From assembly GCF_902459505.1 (NCBI RefSeq), contig NC_047101.1, positions 14,730,705-14,794,704 of the forward strand: a stretch of DNA of 64,000 nucleotides. Reading direction: 5' to 3'. Below the pieces are notes generated by a model. The model was not told the origin of the DNA. It did not search any database and saw only the letters and a list, made by a program, of their open reading frames with translations. Shown here piece after piece: positions 20,276 to 31,817 of the stretch (position 1 is the first letter of the stretch; each line of letters begins with the position of its first letter). The position numbers and the translations under genes were made by a program. Origin of the DNA: Geotrypetes seraphini (taxonomy: Eukaryota > Chordata > Amphibia > Gymnophiona > Dermophiidae).

Positions 20276-20580
20276 CATTGAGAAAATGAGACCATTTTAA
20301 AATGTGTAAGTTGCATCTTAAAATCAGTCTCCTTTACTAGAAAACTGCCCAGACAAAAAAAGATAGAAAAGAAATTTAGATTTTTATTTAATACTTTTGG
20401 GATGTGTCTGCCATATGAATTTTGCATTTAAAAAAAAATTTTGTATTTAGCTGAGTACTGTAGTAAACGCATAACTCTTTCTCTCTTACCAGTATAAAAC
20501 ATAGTAACATAGTAGATGACGGCAGATAAAGCTGTTAACAAAATTGTAAGTCGTGGGAGGGACACAACACAAGCACTTAC

Positions 20581-20700
20581 ATCTCTGAACTCGACCAGTC
20601 CCAGCTCTCCAAGCTCACTGATGCAGTCGTAAGCGGCTCCTGCCTGCAGGAAGAGCTGGGCCAGACACACCTCTTCGCTCCGAAACATCGAGCCCATGGT
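20581..20700 (-). CDS. TCIRG1: V-ATPase subunit a3, first coding exon
   Basis: The exon encodes 39 residues: [20 protein letters not shown], then [19 protein letters not shown]. This is the cytosolic N-terminus of the V-ATPase V0 a subunit, and the [10 protein letters not shown] start is that of the a3 isoform; other isoforms start MGELFRSEE. The a subunit holds the proton half-channels, and a3 serves lysosomes and the osteoclast border. The acceptor CTTTCCCTGCAG precedes ACC-ATG (start at 20697). The donor GAT|GTAAGT follows at 20581/20580, phase 0, as in the family. The next exon (L-N-x-x-V-x-x-FQR) was not found downstream in the window. Confidence 0.85.
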
Positions 20701-20984
20701 CTGCAGGGAAAGAGCAACTGGGTCAGTACCAACCAATGATACACAACAAACCCCACCCCAACATGATACCCCCACCCAGGAACACAGACAGTATGGCTAG
20801 CAGGACTGGAGTTAAACAAACGGGCAACTAAGCCATGGGCTCAAAGTGCCCCGAAGTTCAGCCCTAGTGGCATCCCTCGAGTTTTTCGAGGGGGGCCTCC
20901 AGGAATTGAGCAGCTTCCCTTCCCATCTTCTGCCCCCCCAAAACAGCACCATTTTGTTTGGGTTTCTATATTACCTTACTTAAT
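20701..20984. other. TCIRG1 intron 1, 3' end
   Basis: It holds the pyrimidine-rich tract and acceptor on the minus strand. Otherwise no features. Confidence 0.5.
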
Positions 20985-21405
20985 AGACAAATTGCAGCTT
21001 TACACTCTAGAGGAACGCAGGGAAAGGGGGGGACATGATTGAGACATTTAAATACATCACAGGACGTGTCGAGGTGGAAGACGACATCTTCTTTCCCAAA
21101 GGACCCTCGGTCACAAGGGGGCACCCGCTCAAACTCAGAGGAGGGAAATTTAATGGTGACACCAGGAAGTATTTCTTCACAGAAAGGGTAGTAGATCACT
21201 GGAACAAGCTTCCAATGCAGGTGATCAAGGCCACCAGCGTGCTTGACTTTAAGAATAAATGGGACATACACGTGGGATCCCTACGAGGGTAGAGTTAAGG
21301 AACTAGGTAATTAGCGCTCAGACTTAATAGGGTGGGTCAGAAGAGTGGGCAGACTTGATGGGCTATAGCCCTTTTCTGCCGTCATCTTTCTATGTTTCTA
21401 AAGAC
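20985..21405 (+). mobile_element. CR1 LINE 3' end
   Basis: The coding tail MIETFKYITGRVEVEDDIFF, RKYFFTERVVDHWNKLPMQ, LDFKNKWDIHVGSLRG is followed by a TATGTTTCTA end. Same subfamily as 15710-16160. A frame break lies near the start (GGAAAGGGGGGGACATG), where an extra G splits the frame. Confidence 0.85.
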
Positions 21406-21476
21406 ATCCATAACAGTTTACAACCATTTTGTATAAAGAAAACATTAAGACATCTCAATACATAAGACTCCCTCAT

Positions 21477-23580
21477 TATCCTGCAAAAGTTGTTTGTTTG
21501 TTTTTTTTGTATAATCATTTTTATTAAATTTTCAAATTTACAAAAACAAGCAATGCAAACAAACCAACGAAAATGAACAAGACAAAAGCAGAAACAGTCG
21601 GGTCATTCGCGTCTTCCTTCACGAAGACCCTCAGAAACCAACCCCACCATACCCACAAGAATCCCCCACCCCCTTCCCACACACTCCAGCGTCAAAAGTT
21701 CAGTAAAGAACTACGAGCTCTCGGGGACAATCACTCCCAAACAGGAGCCCATATCCTCCTAAATTTCCTCCAGAGCCCAGGACCCCCTCCCCCCCCGAAC
21801 ATCCAGATATTCAAATTTTAACAAAGTAAACAATTGCTATCTTCCAGATGACTGGAAGATAGCAAACGTCACGCCAATTTTCAAAAAAGGATCGAGAGGG
21901 GAACCGGGCAACTACAGACCTGTGAGCCTTACGTCAGTCCCTGGAAAGATGGTTGAAGCACTGATCAAGGATAGCATAGTCCGGCACCTAGATACACACG
22001 ACTTGATGAAACCCAGTCAACATGGGTTCAGGAAAGGGAAATCATGTTTAACGAATTTACTTCAATTTTTTGAGACCGTGAATAAGCAAATTGATAGTGG
22101 AATGCCGGTGGACATAATATATTTGGACTTCCAGAAAGCGTTCAACAAAGTTCCGCATGAAAGACTTCTCAGGAAACTACAAAGCCTTGGAATAGAGGGA
22201 GATATACACAGGTGGATAGGCAAATGGCTGGAAAACAGAAAGCAGAGAGTGGGCATAAATGGGAAGTTCTCAGACTGGGAGAAAGTGACTAGTGGTGTGC
22301 CCCAGGGCTCGGTTCTTGGGCCGATCCTATTTAATATTTACATCAATGACCTGGAAGAAGGAATATCCAGTGAGATCATTAAGTTTGCAGACGACACAAA
22401 ACTATGCCGGGCAATCAGATCGCAGGAGGATAACGAGGAACTCCAGAGAGACTTGTATCAGTTAGAGAAATGGGCAGAGCAATGGCAGATGAAGTTCAAC
22501 GTGGAGAAATGCAAAGTAATGCATTTAGGTAGTAAGAATAAGGAACACGAGTATAGAATGTCAGGCGCAACTCTGGGTAAGAGCGAACAAGAAAAGGACC
22601 TGGGTGTACTGATAGATAGGACCCTGAAGCCATCGGCACAATGCGCGGCAGCGGCAAAGAAAGCAAACAGAATGTTAGGCATGATAAAGAAAGGAATCAC
22701 GAGTAGATCGGAGAAAGTCATAATGCCGCTTTATAGAGCAATGGTCAGACCACACTTGGAATACTGTGTCCAACATTGGTCTCCCAACCTAAAGAAGGAT
22801 ATAAAACTGCTGGAGAGGGTGCAGAGACGAGCAACGAAGCTAATAAGAGGTATGGAGAACTTGGAATATGAGGAACGACTCAAGAAACTGGGACTGTTCT
22901 CCCTTGAGAAGAGGAGGCTGCGAGGGGACATGATCGAGACGTTCAAAATGCTGAAAGGCATCGATAAAATAGAGCAGGAAAATAAATTATTTACATTGTC
23001 CAACGCGACACGGACAAGAGGACATGGTTTGAAGCTAAGGGGGGACAAGTCCAGGACAAATGTCAGGAAGTTCTGCTTTACACAGCGAGTGGTAGACGCC
23101 TGGAATGCTCTTCCACAGGAGGTTATTAAGGAATCCACTGTGCTAGGATTCAAAGGCAAATTAGATGCACATCTCCTTACGAGAGGCATAGAGGGATATG
23201 GGTGACTAAAACTACATCAGGTGTATACCTGACTGGGCCTCCGCGTGTGCGGATCGCCGGACTCGATGGATCATGGGTCTGATCCGGAGATGGCAGTTCT
23301 TATTCATTTCTCCACATAGTTAAGGTAGGCACTTCAGCTTGGCGCCACAACAAAAGGATGCACTTCTGGGCCAACAAGGAGATCTTCTGCAATAACAGGT
23401 TACCCCCTCTCGACAAGCCCAAAGGAGCTCCCTGAGAAAAAAGCAGAATGTCTGCCCGCAAGGGAATCCGCTTGTGCAGAGCAGACTGCAAATACAGTGC
23501 AACAAAAGACCAAAAGGCTTGGATACGATCACAGGACCAGAACATATGAAGCAAGCTTGCAGGGGTATCCTGCAAAAGTT
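21477..23580 (-). mobile_element. L1/Tx1-type LINE with 15-bp target duplication, interrupted by CR1
   Basis: Identical 15-bp flanks TATCCTGCAAAAGTT at 21477-21491 and 23566-23580 bracket a minus-strand LINE. Its 3' end is the T-rich start (TTTTTTTTGTATAATCATTT at about 21500). Its ORF2 C-terminus is at 23300-23575 (LLHMFWSCDRIQAFWSFVAL, QKISLLAQKCILLLWR), similar in plan to the L1/Tx1 end at 63183. A CR1 copy at 21845-23305 was inserted later and splits it. Confidence 0.75.
21845..23305 (+). mobile_element. CR1 LINE with long open RT frame
   Basis: It runs from GACTGGAAGATAGCAAACGT (DWKIANVTPIFKKG) to the 3' UTR ending GGCAGTTCTTATT. The 427-codon frame 21922-23205 holds RT motif A YLDFQKAFNKVP, motif B-like GVPQGSVLGPILFNIYINDL, catalytic KFADDTKL and the CR1 tail VVDAWNALPQEVI. 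The N-terminal endonuclease and first RT motifs are lost to 5' truncation; no stop interrupts the remaining frame. It was inserted into the older L1-type copy. Confidence 0.9.
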
Positions 23581-25204
23581 AAAAAAAAAATACAGTACTA
23601 TATACAGGATCTCAGAAGTGTAATACCAATGAATTCCGCAGATCAGAACTGAGACACAGATGCTACCACCTCCCCTGGATGTCCTTCAACTAAGATGGGC
23701 TTCCTCTAATCATGTATTCTACACGATCAGTTCCTCATTTCATAAGCTTTTCACTGCCTGTGGGGTTTGAGACTAGGATCACTTAGGACTGGTAGACAGA
23801 GCACCCACATAGATAAAACATTAATTTGTAGATAAAATGGGGGGGGGGGAGGCACTGTCTGGAAAGTTGTGTATACTAATGCCCATACTATGAGAATCAA
23901 AGCCTCAAAGCTAGAGGCTATTATGGAAGTGAATGACTAAAGATTTAGAGGTGGTTACAGAGCTGCGGTATATGGAAAAACCATGACTGTAACAGAGTTA
24001 TACCAGCCTATAAGCTTTCCGAGGACAGAATAAAAAGGGAGGAGTGGTGTTTTTAAAATATATGAAAGCGACAGAACTTCTGGACTTATGAGGTAAAGAG
24101 GCGACAAAGTGTGAACCTGAAAAGAGAGAATGGAGCTTGTTTAATACACAAAACCCCTTCACAGGCAGGAAATCCACCCATGAAATCCGGCACACCATGA
24201 TATCTAGTCACTCTAATTGGGAACCTAAAGCGCCTACGTTAAAAAAGCTAAGTACATAGAAACGTTAGCAAGCTTTTGGAACCCAAGACAAGTGGCAAAA
24301 TGATAATTAAGCACTATTATTAAGATTGTGATTGTGGCAGAGCGACTTAAACTCTATTTTTCCTCAGACTTTTTTAAAATATTTTTCTTTTAGAGTATGA
24401 GTATAGTCAGCATAGGGGGGAAAAAAGAACCAACGATAGCCCGCAATAGGCAGTTCTGACAGAGACAAGTTCTTAAAATCAGACTGTCGCAAGCACTTGA
24501 GGTTTCTATAGCCCCGTCAGCGTCATAATCATGTATATGAGAATAAAGAAACACAATACAATGAATATTTATTTTTCCCTTTGAGGGGGGGGGGGTAATT
24601 TTTTTGTTTTTATTATGTGTAAAGATAATAACAGGATATATGTGTGGGGGGGGGGAATATTTGATCTGAACTAGTCTTTGTTAGTTTATTAAGTGATGTT
24701 ATTAAAGTGTGCAATGATTTTTCCTGTATTCCACTTATATAAAGTTTTTAAAATGAATAAAGAATTAAAAAAAAAATAAAATAAAGAAACACATATAATT
24801 CATGGTTTACAACTGATACCCAGCACAAGACAAAAGTAAATACATATTAGACAAGAAAATAGTATAAAGAAAAAAACGAGGACAGTATTTCTCTAATTCA
24901 TCAAATTTTTTATACATAAGGGAAGTTTGTCATTTGACTTTTTCTATAGTAGGTATAGTGCATGTATTACACACACATATCCGTGCCCATTAAAAAAAAA
25001 TGTTGTGCCAGGACCCCTACCACCTCCCTCACACCTCCCAAACTTAAAAAAAGGCAGGAGGGAAACCCACTCCTTCCTGCTTCAGCCACCTGGACCTCCC
25101 CCCCACTCCCTCCTGCCACGAACCCACTAACAACTTGGTTTGTTGTTCTTGCTAGCTGAGGATTCTGGGAGACAAAGGATGGTGGATGCACAAACAGCCT
25201 TCCA
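23581..25204. other. Unassigned DNA, TCIRG1 intron 1
   Basis: Mostly AT-rich with G-runs at 23840, 24585 and 24645. A possible polyA-type end (AATGAATAAAGAATT plus A-run) lies near 24750. No gene or clear repeat was recognised. Confidence 0.3.
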
Positions 25205-25380
25205 GGAAAGTGATGGGAATGATGACAGCATCTGAATTCAAGAAAGCATGGGACAAGGGACATGCACACAGATCTCTACAGGAGAGGAATGCATTGTAGA
25301 ACTGAGCAGATAGCACAGATCAGTAAACTGGATAGGCTCTATGGTCTTTTTTTCTGCCTTCATGTTCTATATGTCTATGC
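25205..25380 (+). mobile_element. Old CR1 3' end
   Basis: ATCTGAATTCAAGAAAGCAT, GGGACAAGGGACATGCACAC and GGCTCTATGGTC resemble the CR1 C-terminus and 3' UTR but are diverged. Confidence 0.55.
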
Positions 25381-25819
25381 AAACCCCACATACATATGCT
25401 TAAATCCTGCAGTTCTTAAGCCCCGGGTAGTAAAGTATTCACGCCAGATGCAAAGCAGACACATACCTTTCAAAAACACAAAATCCTTTGTAAACAGCAC
25501 TCTTGCCTTTTGCTCTCACCTTTTTATCTCTCTATTGTCGTGGTGTCCTCCAAAGTTCATCCACAAACATTAAAGACCCTTGCTCCATAGACTTTCTGTG
25601 ATAAACTAAAATGCAACAATAAATAATGGAAACAAACCGAGAGTGGATATTCTGATAACATCTGCAAAATACAGTATATGGTAAAATTTCAAAAGGTCTA
25701 TTTTCTCCCTGGAACTACCTTTTGGAGCCCCCCCAAGGGTTTCCATTATCCCCTACCATGTTCAATATGGTATTAAGTAATTTAGGTTTCATGTTTACAA
25801 TGACGGGTTATAATGTTTA

Positions 25820-26790
25820 TACTGTATATATAAGAGTTGCCATACTGGAATGGACCAAAGTCCATCAAGCCCGGTATCCTGTTTCGAACAATGGCCAACC
25901 CAAGTCACAAGACCTGGCAAGATCCCAAGGAATAAAACAGATTTTATGCCACTTATCCTAGGAAGAAGCTGTGGATTTCCCGAAATCAATGTTTATAATG
26001 GCTTAGGGACTTTTAGGAAACTATCCAAACCTTTTTTAAATGCTGCTAGTCTACGAACTACGAATTCCAGAGTTTGATTACAGGATGAGTGAAGAATTAT
26101 TTTTTCCAATTTGTTTTAAATCTACTACTTACTGGGGGATGCACTAAAGTCAGCAATTGTTGCAAAACTTGCTTGCACAGCTTTAGCAACGACCGCCAAT
26201 ACCAACCTGACGCACAAAATGGCCCAACACGTGTTTTTCACTCTCAATCGCCCATTTTCCGATCCGGCCATGCAAATTAGCTAAAACCCTATGCAAAATA
26301 GTCAAGCGATTGATGCACTAACATTGCTTGGCTATTTTGTATGAGGTTTTAGCAATCGTAACAACCTGTCACTGTTGTTAGGACTCGGCGCATGTGCCAA
26401 TCGCTCACTGAGCGATTGATCGGTCGCATTTGCATGCAAACTTGATAGTGCATCGTTCACTGTTGGAGAATCGGCCAGCGAATTGGCCAACAGCGATCAA
26501 GTCGCTATCTTTACTGCTTCTAGACTTTAGTAGCTTCATCGCATGCCCGCTAGTCCTAGTATTTTTCAAAAGAGAAACAAGCCATTCACATCGACCCTCT
26601 CTACTCCACTCTGTATTTTATAGACCTCTATCATATCTCCCCTTAGCTGAATCTTTTCCAAGCTGAAGAGCCCTAGTCACTTTAGCCTTTCCTCATAGGA
26701 AATCACCCTATTCCTTTTATCATTTTCATCGCCCCCCTCTGCACCTTTTCTAATTCCACTAACTTTTTTCAGATGCAATGACCAAAATTA
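25820..26790 (-). mobile_element. Old CR1 copy, interrupted by an insertion
   Basis: Reverse CR1 3' end and coding tail. 25820-26131 covers the 3' UTR (GGATTTCCCGAAATCAATG region) and 26525-26790 covers CTTTTCCAAGCTGAAGAGCC, ATCATATCTCCCCTTAGCTG and CCTCTGCACCTTTTCTAATT. The two halves are separated by a roughly 390-bp insertion at 26132-26530. Confidence 0.7.
26132..26530. mobile_element. Inverted-repeat DNA element inside CR1
   Basis: It begins CTGGGGGATGCACTAAAGTC and ends TCTAGACTTTAG. The shared inverted part is ACTAAAGTC. The interior repeats AGCGATTGATCG-like words. CR1 sequence resumes directly after it. Superfamily uncertain; perhaps PIF/Harbinger, since TTA/TTTA lies at both edges. 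Confidence 0.45.
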
Positions 26791-26852
26791 ATATGACAGT
26801 GTCTTATTTTCAGGGAAACACGGTATTAGTGAAAAACTCCTGCCAAGATCCT
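26749..26852 (+). repeat. 104-bp mosaic, inverted twin at 30016-30120
   Basis: It starts in CR1 (CTAATTCCACTAACTTTTTT), crosses a GTCTTATTTTCAGGGAAACA element end and finishes at ACTCCTGCCAAGATCCT. The complement of 30016-30120 is the same, with about two differences. Confidence 0.85.
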
Positions 26853-27188
26853 CAACTTTGAAAAATTTGGTGTCATTACAGATCATTTATTGTTTACCCA
26901 TTTCCAGATCCTTAATTTTTTTTGAATAAGTTAAAAATCACCGGTCCTATCCTGGTTGTAGTCTGAAAAGTCACACCGGGCTTTGAAACCCCCCCATCTT
27001 TGGGATGGTAAAGCTCACCGTTTAGGGTGGTTCATCTTATGCATCCCTAACGTCTGGCTATATTTTTAAGAGTTAAGTCCACCAGAAAGTTTTCCACTTG
27101 TTTTCTTGTTGTCTGTGATTTCTGTATCTGCAAGCGGGCTCACACACGGCCAGCACTCCTGTAGCACGAGGATCTATTTTCCCCTCTC

Positions 27189-27826
27189 TAGTGGCGTACC
27201 TAGGGTATGTGGCACCCGGGGCCCATCATTTTTTGACACCCCCCCCCCCCCCCCCCATGTAAAAAATTTTTTTTTTTTTTTTTTTTTTTGCAATAACCAT
27301 GAAATGGAATAAATGGTCAGAATAGAAACAGGCAGTGAAAATTTTCTTTTATTGAACCTCATATATGTAACCCCCCTTGAAGGCCTGCAACCCCCCCTTG
27401 AAGGCCTGTCCCCCCCCCCTTGTAGGCCTGTCCCCCCCTTGAAGGCCTGCCTGCCTTTCCCCCCTTGAAGGTCTGCACCCCCCCAAAGGCCTACACCCCC
27501 CCCCCCCGAAGGCCTGCACCCCCCTGAAGGCCTGCCTGCCCCCCTTGAAGGCCTGCACCCCCCCCCGAAGGCCTGTCCCCCCTTGAATGCCTGCCTGCCT
27601 GTCACCCCCTCCCCCTTGAAAGCCTGCTTGCCTGCCCGCCCGCCCCACCCTGAAGGCCTGATGCCCCGACCCACCCCGAAGGACCGCTCGCCCCCTGGCC
27701 TCCCCGCACCACCTATGAACAGCCGCAGCAGGATCGCGAAGTCAGCGTCAGCGATCCCTGCGCTGCTTCCTGCGCCACGGTCCCGCCCCTCCTCTGACGC
27801 CCCCCCCCCCCCTAGGTACGCCACTG
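27189..27826. mobile_element. hAT-type non-autonomous element with minisatellite interior
   Basis: The ends TAGTGGCGTACCTAGGGTAT and CCTAGGTACGCCACTG are inverted. The flanks CCCCTCTC (27181-27188) and CCCCTCTC (27827-27834) are identical 8-bp duplications. The middle (27360-27660) is a degenerate CCCCCTTGAAGGCCTGCC repeat with C-runs. The open frames in it (proline- or glycine-rich) are compositional. Confidence 0.85.
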
Positions 27827-28149
27827 CCCCTCTCTTAACACAATTTAACGCCTTCAGGCCATTTTCGGTTCTGCTTTGCAGGAATCCAAACCCTGCGCCT
27901 GAAGTGACGGGGGCTGCCCAGCAATAATGGGCAATACACAGAGCAAGCGCTTGAACGCCCCTGGACTAGCTTCCTTCGGTGGGAGAAGAGCCCTGTTCAG
28001 TCCAGACACCGAGTAAACCGGTGCAAAAAAAAGGTGGCAGCGCACGTTTTCTTTTCCTTCTCGGTCCTTATTCCCTGGAGAAAAATGCCCCCAGGAAAGA
28101 TGTGCAAACAGAAAGAGCCTGGGGAGGGGAAGGGGCTGCCGGGAGCCTA

Positions 28150-28335
28150 GGCAGTCCTTAGAGTTTAGGCGCGCGCCACAGCAGACTCACCTGCGCCGGG
28201 CTCGAGGCCGGGGGACGCCCTCGCGCACCCTCGCAAAGACCACAGCCGCTTCCTCGCCCCGCCCACTTCCGCCCTCGGCACCGCCTCCCGGCCGGGGCCC
28301 CGCACTGCGCAGAATCTGCACCCTGGCGCTGAGAG
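28150..28335 (-). promoter_or_regulatory. TCIRG1: Likely TCIRG1 promoter and non-coding exon 1
   Basis: This is the strongest CpG-rich island in the window. On the minus strand it carries GGCGGAAGTGGGCGGGGC (ETS plus GC box) and GAGGAAGCGGC. A consensus donor, GGCGCAG|GTGAGTC, lies at 28191/28190. The first coding exon of TCIRG1 lies 7.5 kb further on in the same direction and is preceded by an acceptor without an in-frame start before it, as expected when exon 1 is untranslated. The exact start site cannot be read from sequence alone. Confidence 0.55.
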
Positions 28336-28425
28336 ATCGGGGTGGGCGGGGAGAAGGGCTTGGGCGCGGTCCTTCTTGTATTTCAGCGAGGTGGTGTCGT
28401 TTTTTGGTGTGTGTACCCCTTTAAC

Positions 28426-28599
28426 CAGGGGTAGGGAACTCCGGTCCTCCAGAGCCCTATCCCAGTCGGGTTTTCAGGATTTCCCCAATGAATATGCATT
28501 GAAAGCAGTGCATGCACATAGATCTCATGCATATTCATTGGGGAAATCCTAAAAACCCGACTGGATTGCGGTCCTCAAGGAGGGACTTTGAGACCCCTG
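28426..28599. mobile_element. Palindromic hAT-type MITE, copy 4
   Basis: CAGGGGTAGGGAACTCCGG start, TCCAGTCGGG-like arms, ATGAATATGCATTGAAAGCA core, and an end GGGACTTTGAGACCCCTG. It mixes the two end types seen in the family. The flanks CCTTTAAC and CTCTGGAC match only partly. Confidence 0.75.
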
Positions 28600-29265
28600 C
28601 TCTGGACAATATTGATAGGGGTGAGGAGCCGCAAAGAAAAACGTTCAGAGACAGGAGCCATTGGGGGGGGGGGGAGTTTGAGTTGTCTTAAAAAGTTTCA
28701 GGTTCACCAAATCCTCTAACACTGACCGATGCAATATTGTCCTTTGTAATTAGGGTGTGGGTTTTTTTCACACTTTCACATGAAAGAATCTAAAAGGTTG
28801 GCCGATGGGACACCCTGAAGAAAACCTTTAGATATATGTACCCCCCACCCCGCGTATTTCAAGGCACAGATAAACATTTTGCTTTGCTAACCTACTCCTG
28901 TCCCCAAGCTCTCCAGTTTGTTGATGCTATTGTGGACAAAATATTGGTGTATATTTCTTTTATAAAGTAACTTAAATAAGGAGAACCTCCAGTGCCTTTC
29001 CATTTTTTTTCATGCCATGTGTGGGAAATTAAGAAAGAAAAAAAAAACCCAACTCATGCCTTGCCACAGTTAAGAATGCATGAAGTTCCTGGCTGTTGCA
29101 ACACATGAAAAAATCTTTGCAAAATATAGCCAAAGATCAAATGAACAAGGCACTTGTTTGCATCTTTTCAGAAAATACTAACTCAAAAACATTGTAAGTT
29201 AGGTCATAGGTTTTATATAATTTGTTAAGCTAGGTGCCATCGATCCATGTTCGAGTCCTTGATGA
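28600..29265. other. Unassigned DNA
   Basis: No gene or clear repeat. G-run at 28665 and A-run at 29035. Confidence 0.3.
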
Positions 29266-30302
29266 ATTATAGATCTAAAAAGAAATCGGGTTTTGTCCTA
29301 GTCCAGTAAGGTCCTCCAGTGTCATCCCCATGGTTGTTTTCAACATGTCCAGAGATATTGTCCAGCCATCTGATTCCAGGTTGCTCTTTTTGCCTGCTTC
29401 CTTCGATCTTCCCAAACATAATGTCCTCCAATGATCTTTCTCTTCTGATGCTGTGATCAAAATAAGACAGTTGTAACTTCATCATTTGGGCTTCGAGTGA
29501 CATAGCCAGTTTGATCTCTTCCAGCACGCATAAAATCCTTCTCCAATACCAAAAGTCAATGAGTCAATCTTCTTGTATCATCTGCATAGCACAGGTTGTT
29601 TATATTTTGGCCACCAACTTTGACACTAACGCTATCTTCCAAATTTGCTTTTCTGAAGTTGGCTTCACCGTAAAGATTGAGCAGGTAAGGTGATACGATG
29701 CATCCTTGCCTGACGCCATGTTTTATTGGAAACCAATCAGTGTTGCCATATTCTCTTCTCACTGCAGCTTCTTGATTTTCATAGAGGCTCTTTATCAGCT
29801 GAGTTATGTGTTTAGGTATTCCCATGTGTGCTAGAGTTCTCCATAGTTTCTCGTGATCCACACAGTCAAAAGCTTTGCTGTAGTCAATTAAGCAAAAGTA
29901 TAGGAGCTTTTGGTATTCTTTGCTCTTTTCCAATATCCATCTAACTTTGACAGTAATGTCTCTTGTTCCTTGTTTTTCAAAGTTAAGTCGCATGTAGGTT
30001 GTGAGAAGCTACAGGAGGATATTGGCAGGAGTTTTTCCACTAATACCGTGTTTCCCTGAAAATAAGACACTGTCATATTAATTTTGGTCATTGCATCTGA
30101 AAAAAGTTAGTGGAATTAGAAACCAGCCTGAACTTTGGGTAGTTCTTGTTCGTAACCTCCGTTGTATTATTTTCAGCAATATTTTGCTGACATGTGGAAT
30201 TAATTCAATTGTTCTGTAGTTGTTACAGTCCTTGGCATCACCTTTCTTTGGTATAGGTATGAAAAGTGATCTCCACCAGTTGTCCATGTTTTCTCCTTCC
30301 AC
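29266..30302 (-). mobile_element. RTE-like LINE fragment, broken
   Basis: Minus-strand pieces: NWWRSLFIPIPKKGDAKDCN and NYRTIELIPHVSKILLKIIQ (30120-30300); QGTRDITVKVRWI, FCLIDYSKAFDCVDHEKLW (motif A), GVRQGCIVSPYLLNLYGE and NNLCYADDTRRL (29560-29990); and LQLSYFDHSIRRERSLEDI (29270-29527). The RT is split by frameshifts and by a roughly 100-bp foreign block at 30016-30120. The C-terminal part is strongly shortened. The clade call rests on motif style. Confidence 0.8.
30016..30120 (-). repeat. Inserted mosaic block, inverted copy of 26749-26852
   Basis: It interrupts the RTE-like RT between LRTRTTQSSGWF and the FEKQGTRDIT part. It differs from its twin by about two bases, although both contain old CR1 scraps, so it was copied recently. 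Confidence 0.8.
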
Positions 30303-31041
30303 ATAAGGGTATAATAAGTCACATAAGGGCCATAATAGAATCTTTTGAGCTTTTGATTAATTCAATTGGAATACTGTCTAAACCAGGTGACTTGTTTTTC
30401 AATGAAGCTTTAATTGCTGCTATGACTTCTTTTAAAATATCTGATTCTTCTTCATCGTCAGTTCCCAGTTATTTAAGTTATTTGGCCTTTGCTGCCTATC
30501 ACCCCCTTTTACAAAACCTTAGCACGGTTTTAAGTGCCGGCCGCAGCAGTAACATGAGCGTTGGAGCTGGAGATGGAAAAGTCCATCGGGAGTTCCCAAG
30601 GGTTCCCCCCTATCTCCCACCTTATTTAACATCTATACTTCTTCCTTAGGCCATCTTCTACAAAAGTTAAACCTAATATACTATATATACGCCGATTACA
30701 TCTCTATCCTAATCCCAGTTACTAAAGTGACCAAGGACACCTCAAAACAAATCTCCCACATCATGACCGAAATAGAACAATGGTCTATTAATTTTAAACT
30801 GAAACTCAACTCAGAAAAGAGAAAAATCTTCATGGCAGGCCCAAAAGACAAAATCAACACAACAACAATTCACTTAAATGGTCATGATCATCCAATATCC
30901 AAAACTATAAAAATACTAGGAGTCACCCTAGACACCCACCTGACCTTGATCGAACACACAAACTCAGTGACCAAAAATGCTTCCACACACTTTGGAAATT
31001 AAAAACCATCAGAAAATATTTCAACCCTCCATCTTTTAGAC

Positions 31042-31237
31042 CAGTGGTTCCCAACCCTGTCCTGGAGGAACACCAGGCCAATTGGGTTTTCAGGCTAGCC
31101 CTAATGAATATGCATGAAGCAAATTTGCATGCCTATCACTTCCATCATATGCAAATCTCTCTCATGCATATTCATTAGGGCTAGCCTGAAAACCCGATTG
31201 GCCTGGTGTTCCTCCAGGACAGGGTTGGGAATCACTG
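31042..31237. mobile_element. Palindromic hAT/Charlie-type MITE with perfect 8-bp duplication
   Basis: It begins CAGTGGTTCCCAACCCTGTC and ends with its complement. The arms contain AGGCTAGCCCTAATGAATAT. TTTTAGAC occurs at 31034-31041 and again at 31238-31245. It lies inside the L2 reading frame, so its arrival post-dates the L2. Confidence 0.92.
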
Positions 31238-31817
31238 TTTTAGACTACTGGTTCAGTCACTGATCCTATCCACCTTAGACTACTGCAATATCATCTATGT
31301 GGGTACACCCAAAAAAGCCTTGAGAAAATTAAGGATAGTGCAAAACACGGCCATCCGACTAATATTCGGACTAAAGAAAAGTGACCACATTAGCCTCTAC
31401 TATAAACTGCTGCACTGGTTGCCAATTGAGGCACGTACTTTATTCAAGTTTTTCTGCTTTTGCTATAAACTGGTGTGGGGAATGGCCCCAATTTACCTAT
31501 TACCTCACTTCGAACTTTACACCCCCACAAGGACAACCAGAATCGCAATCTCTTTGCCTACCCGAAGATCATAGGTTGCAAATACAGAATCTTTCTGGAT
31601 AGAACTTTTAAGTTTCAAGCTGCCAGACAGCAAACCTGGCTAGGCAACTTCACCGATAAAGCCAGGCAGACCTATGGCGCCTTTCGGAAAGAAATCAAGA
31701 CCGCTCTATTCAATAGATTTATTTCCCAGCCAGATAAACCCCCCCCCCCCCCATCCTAAAACCTTTCTCTTTATGCTGATACTACACTTCTTCACAAATG
31801 TATTCTGTTCTTCTCAT

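Noticed and set aside
27928-28017. Short frame starting MGNTQSKRLNAPGL near the TCIRG1 promoter
   Set aside because: Only 29 codons. The N-terminus looks like a myristoylation site, but no partner exon or family is seen.
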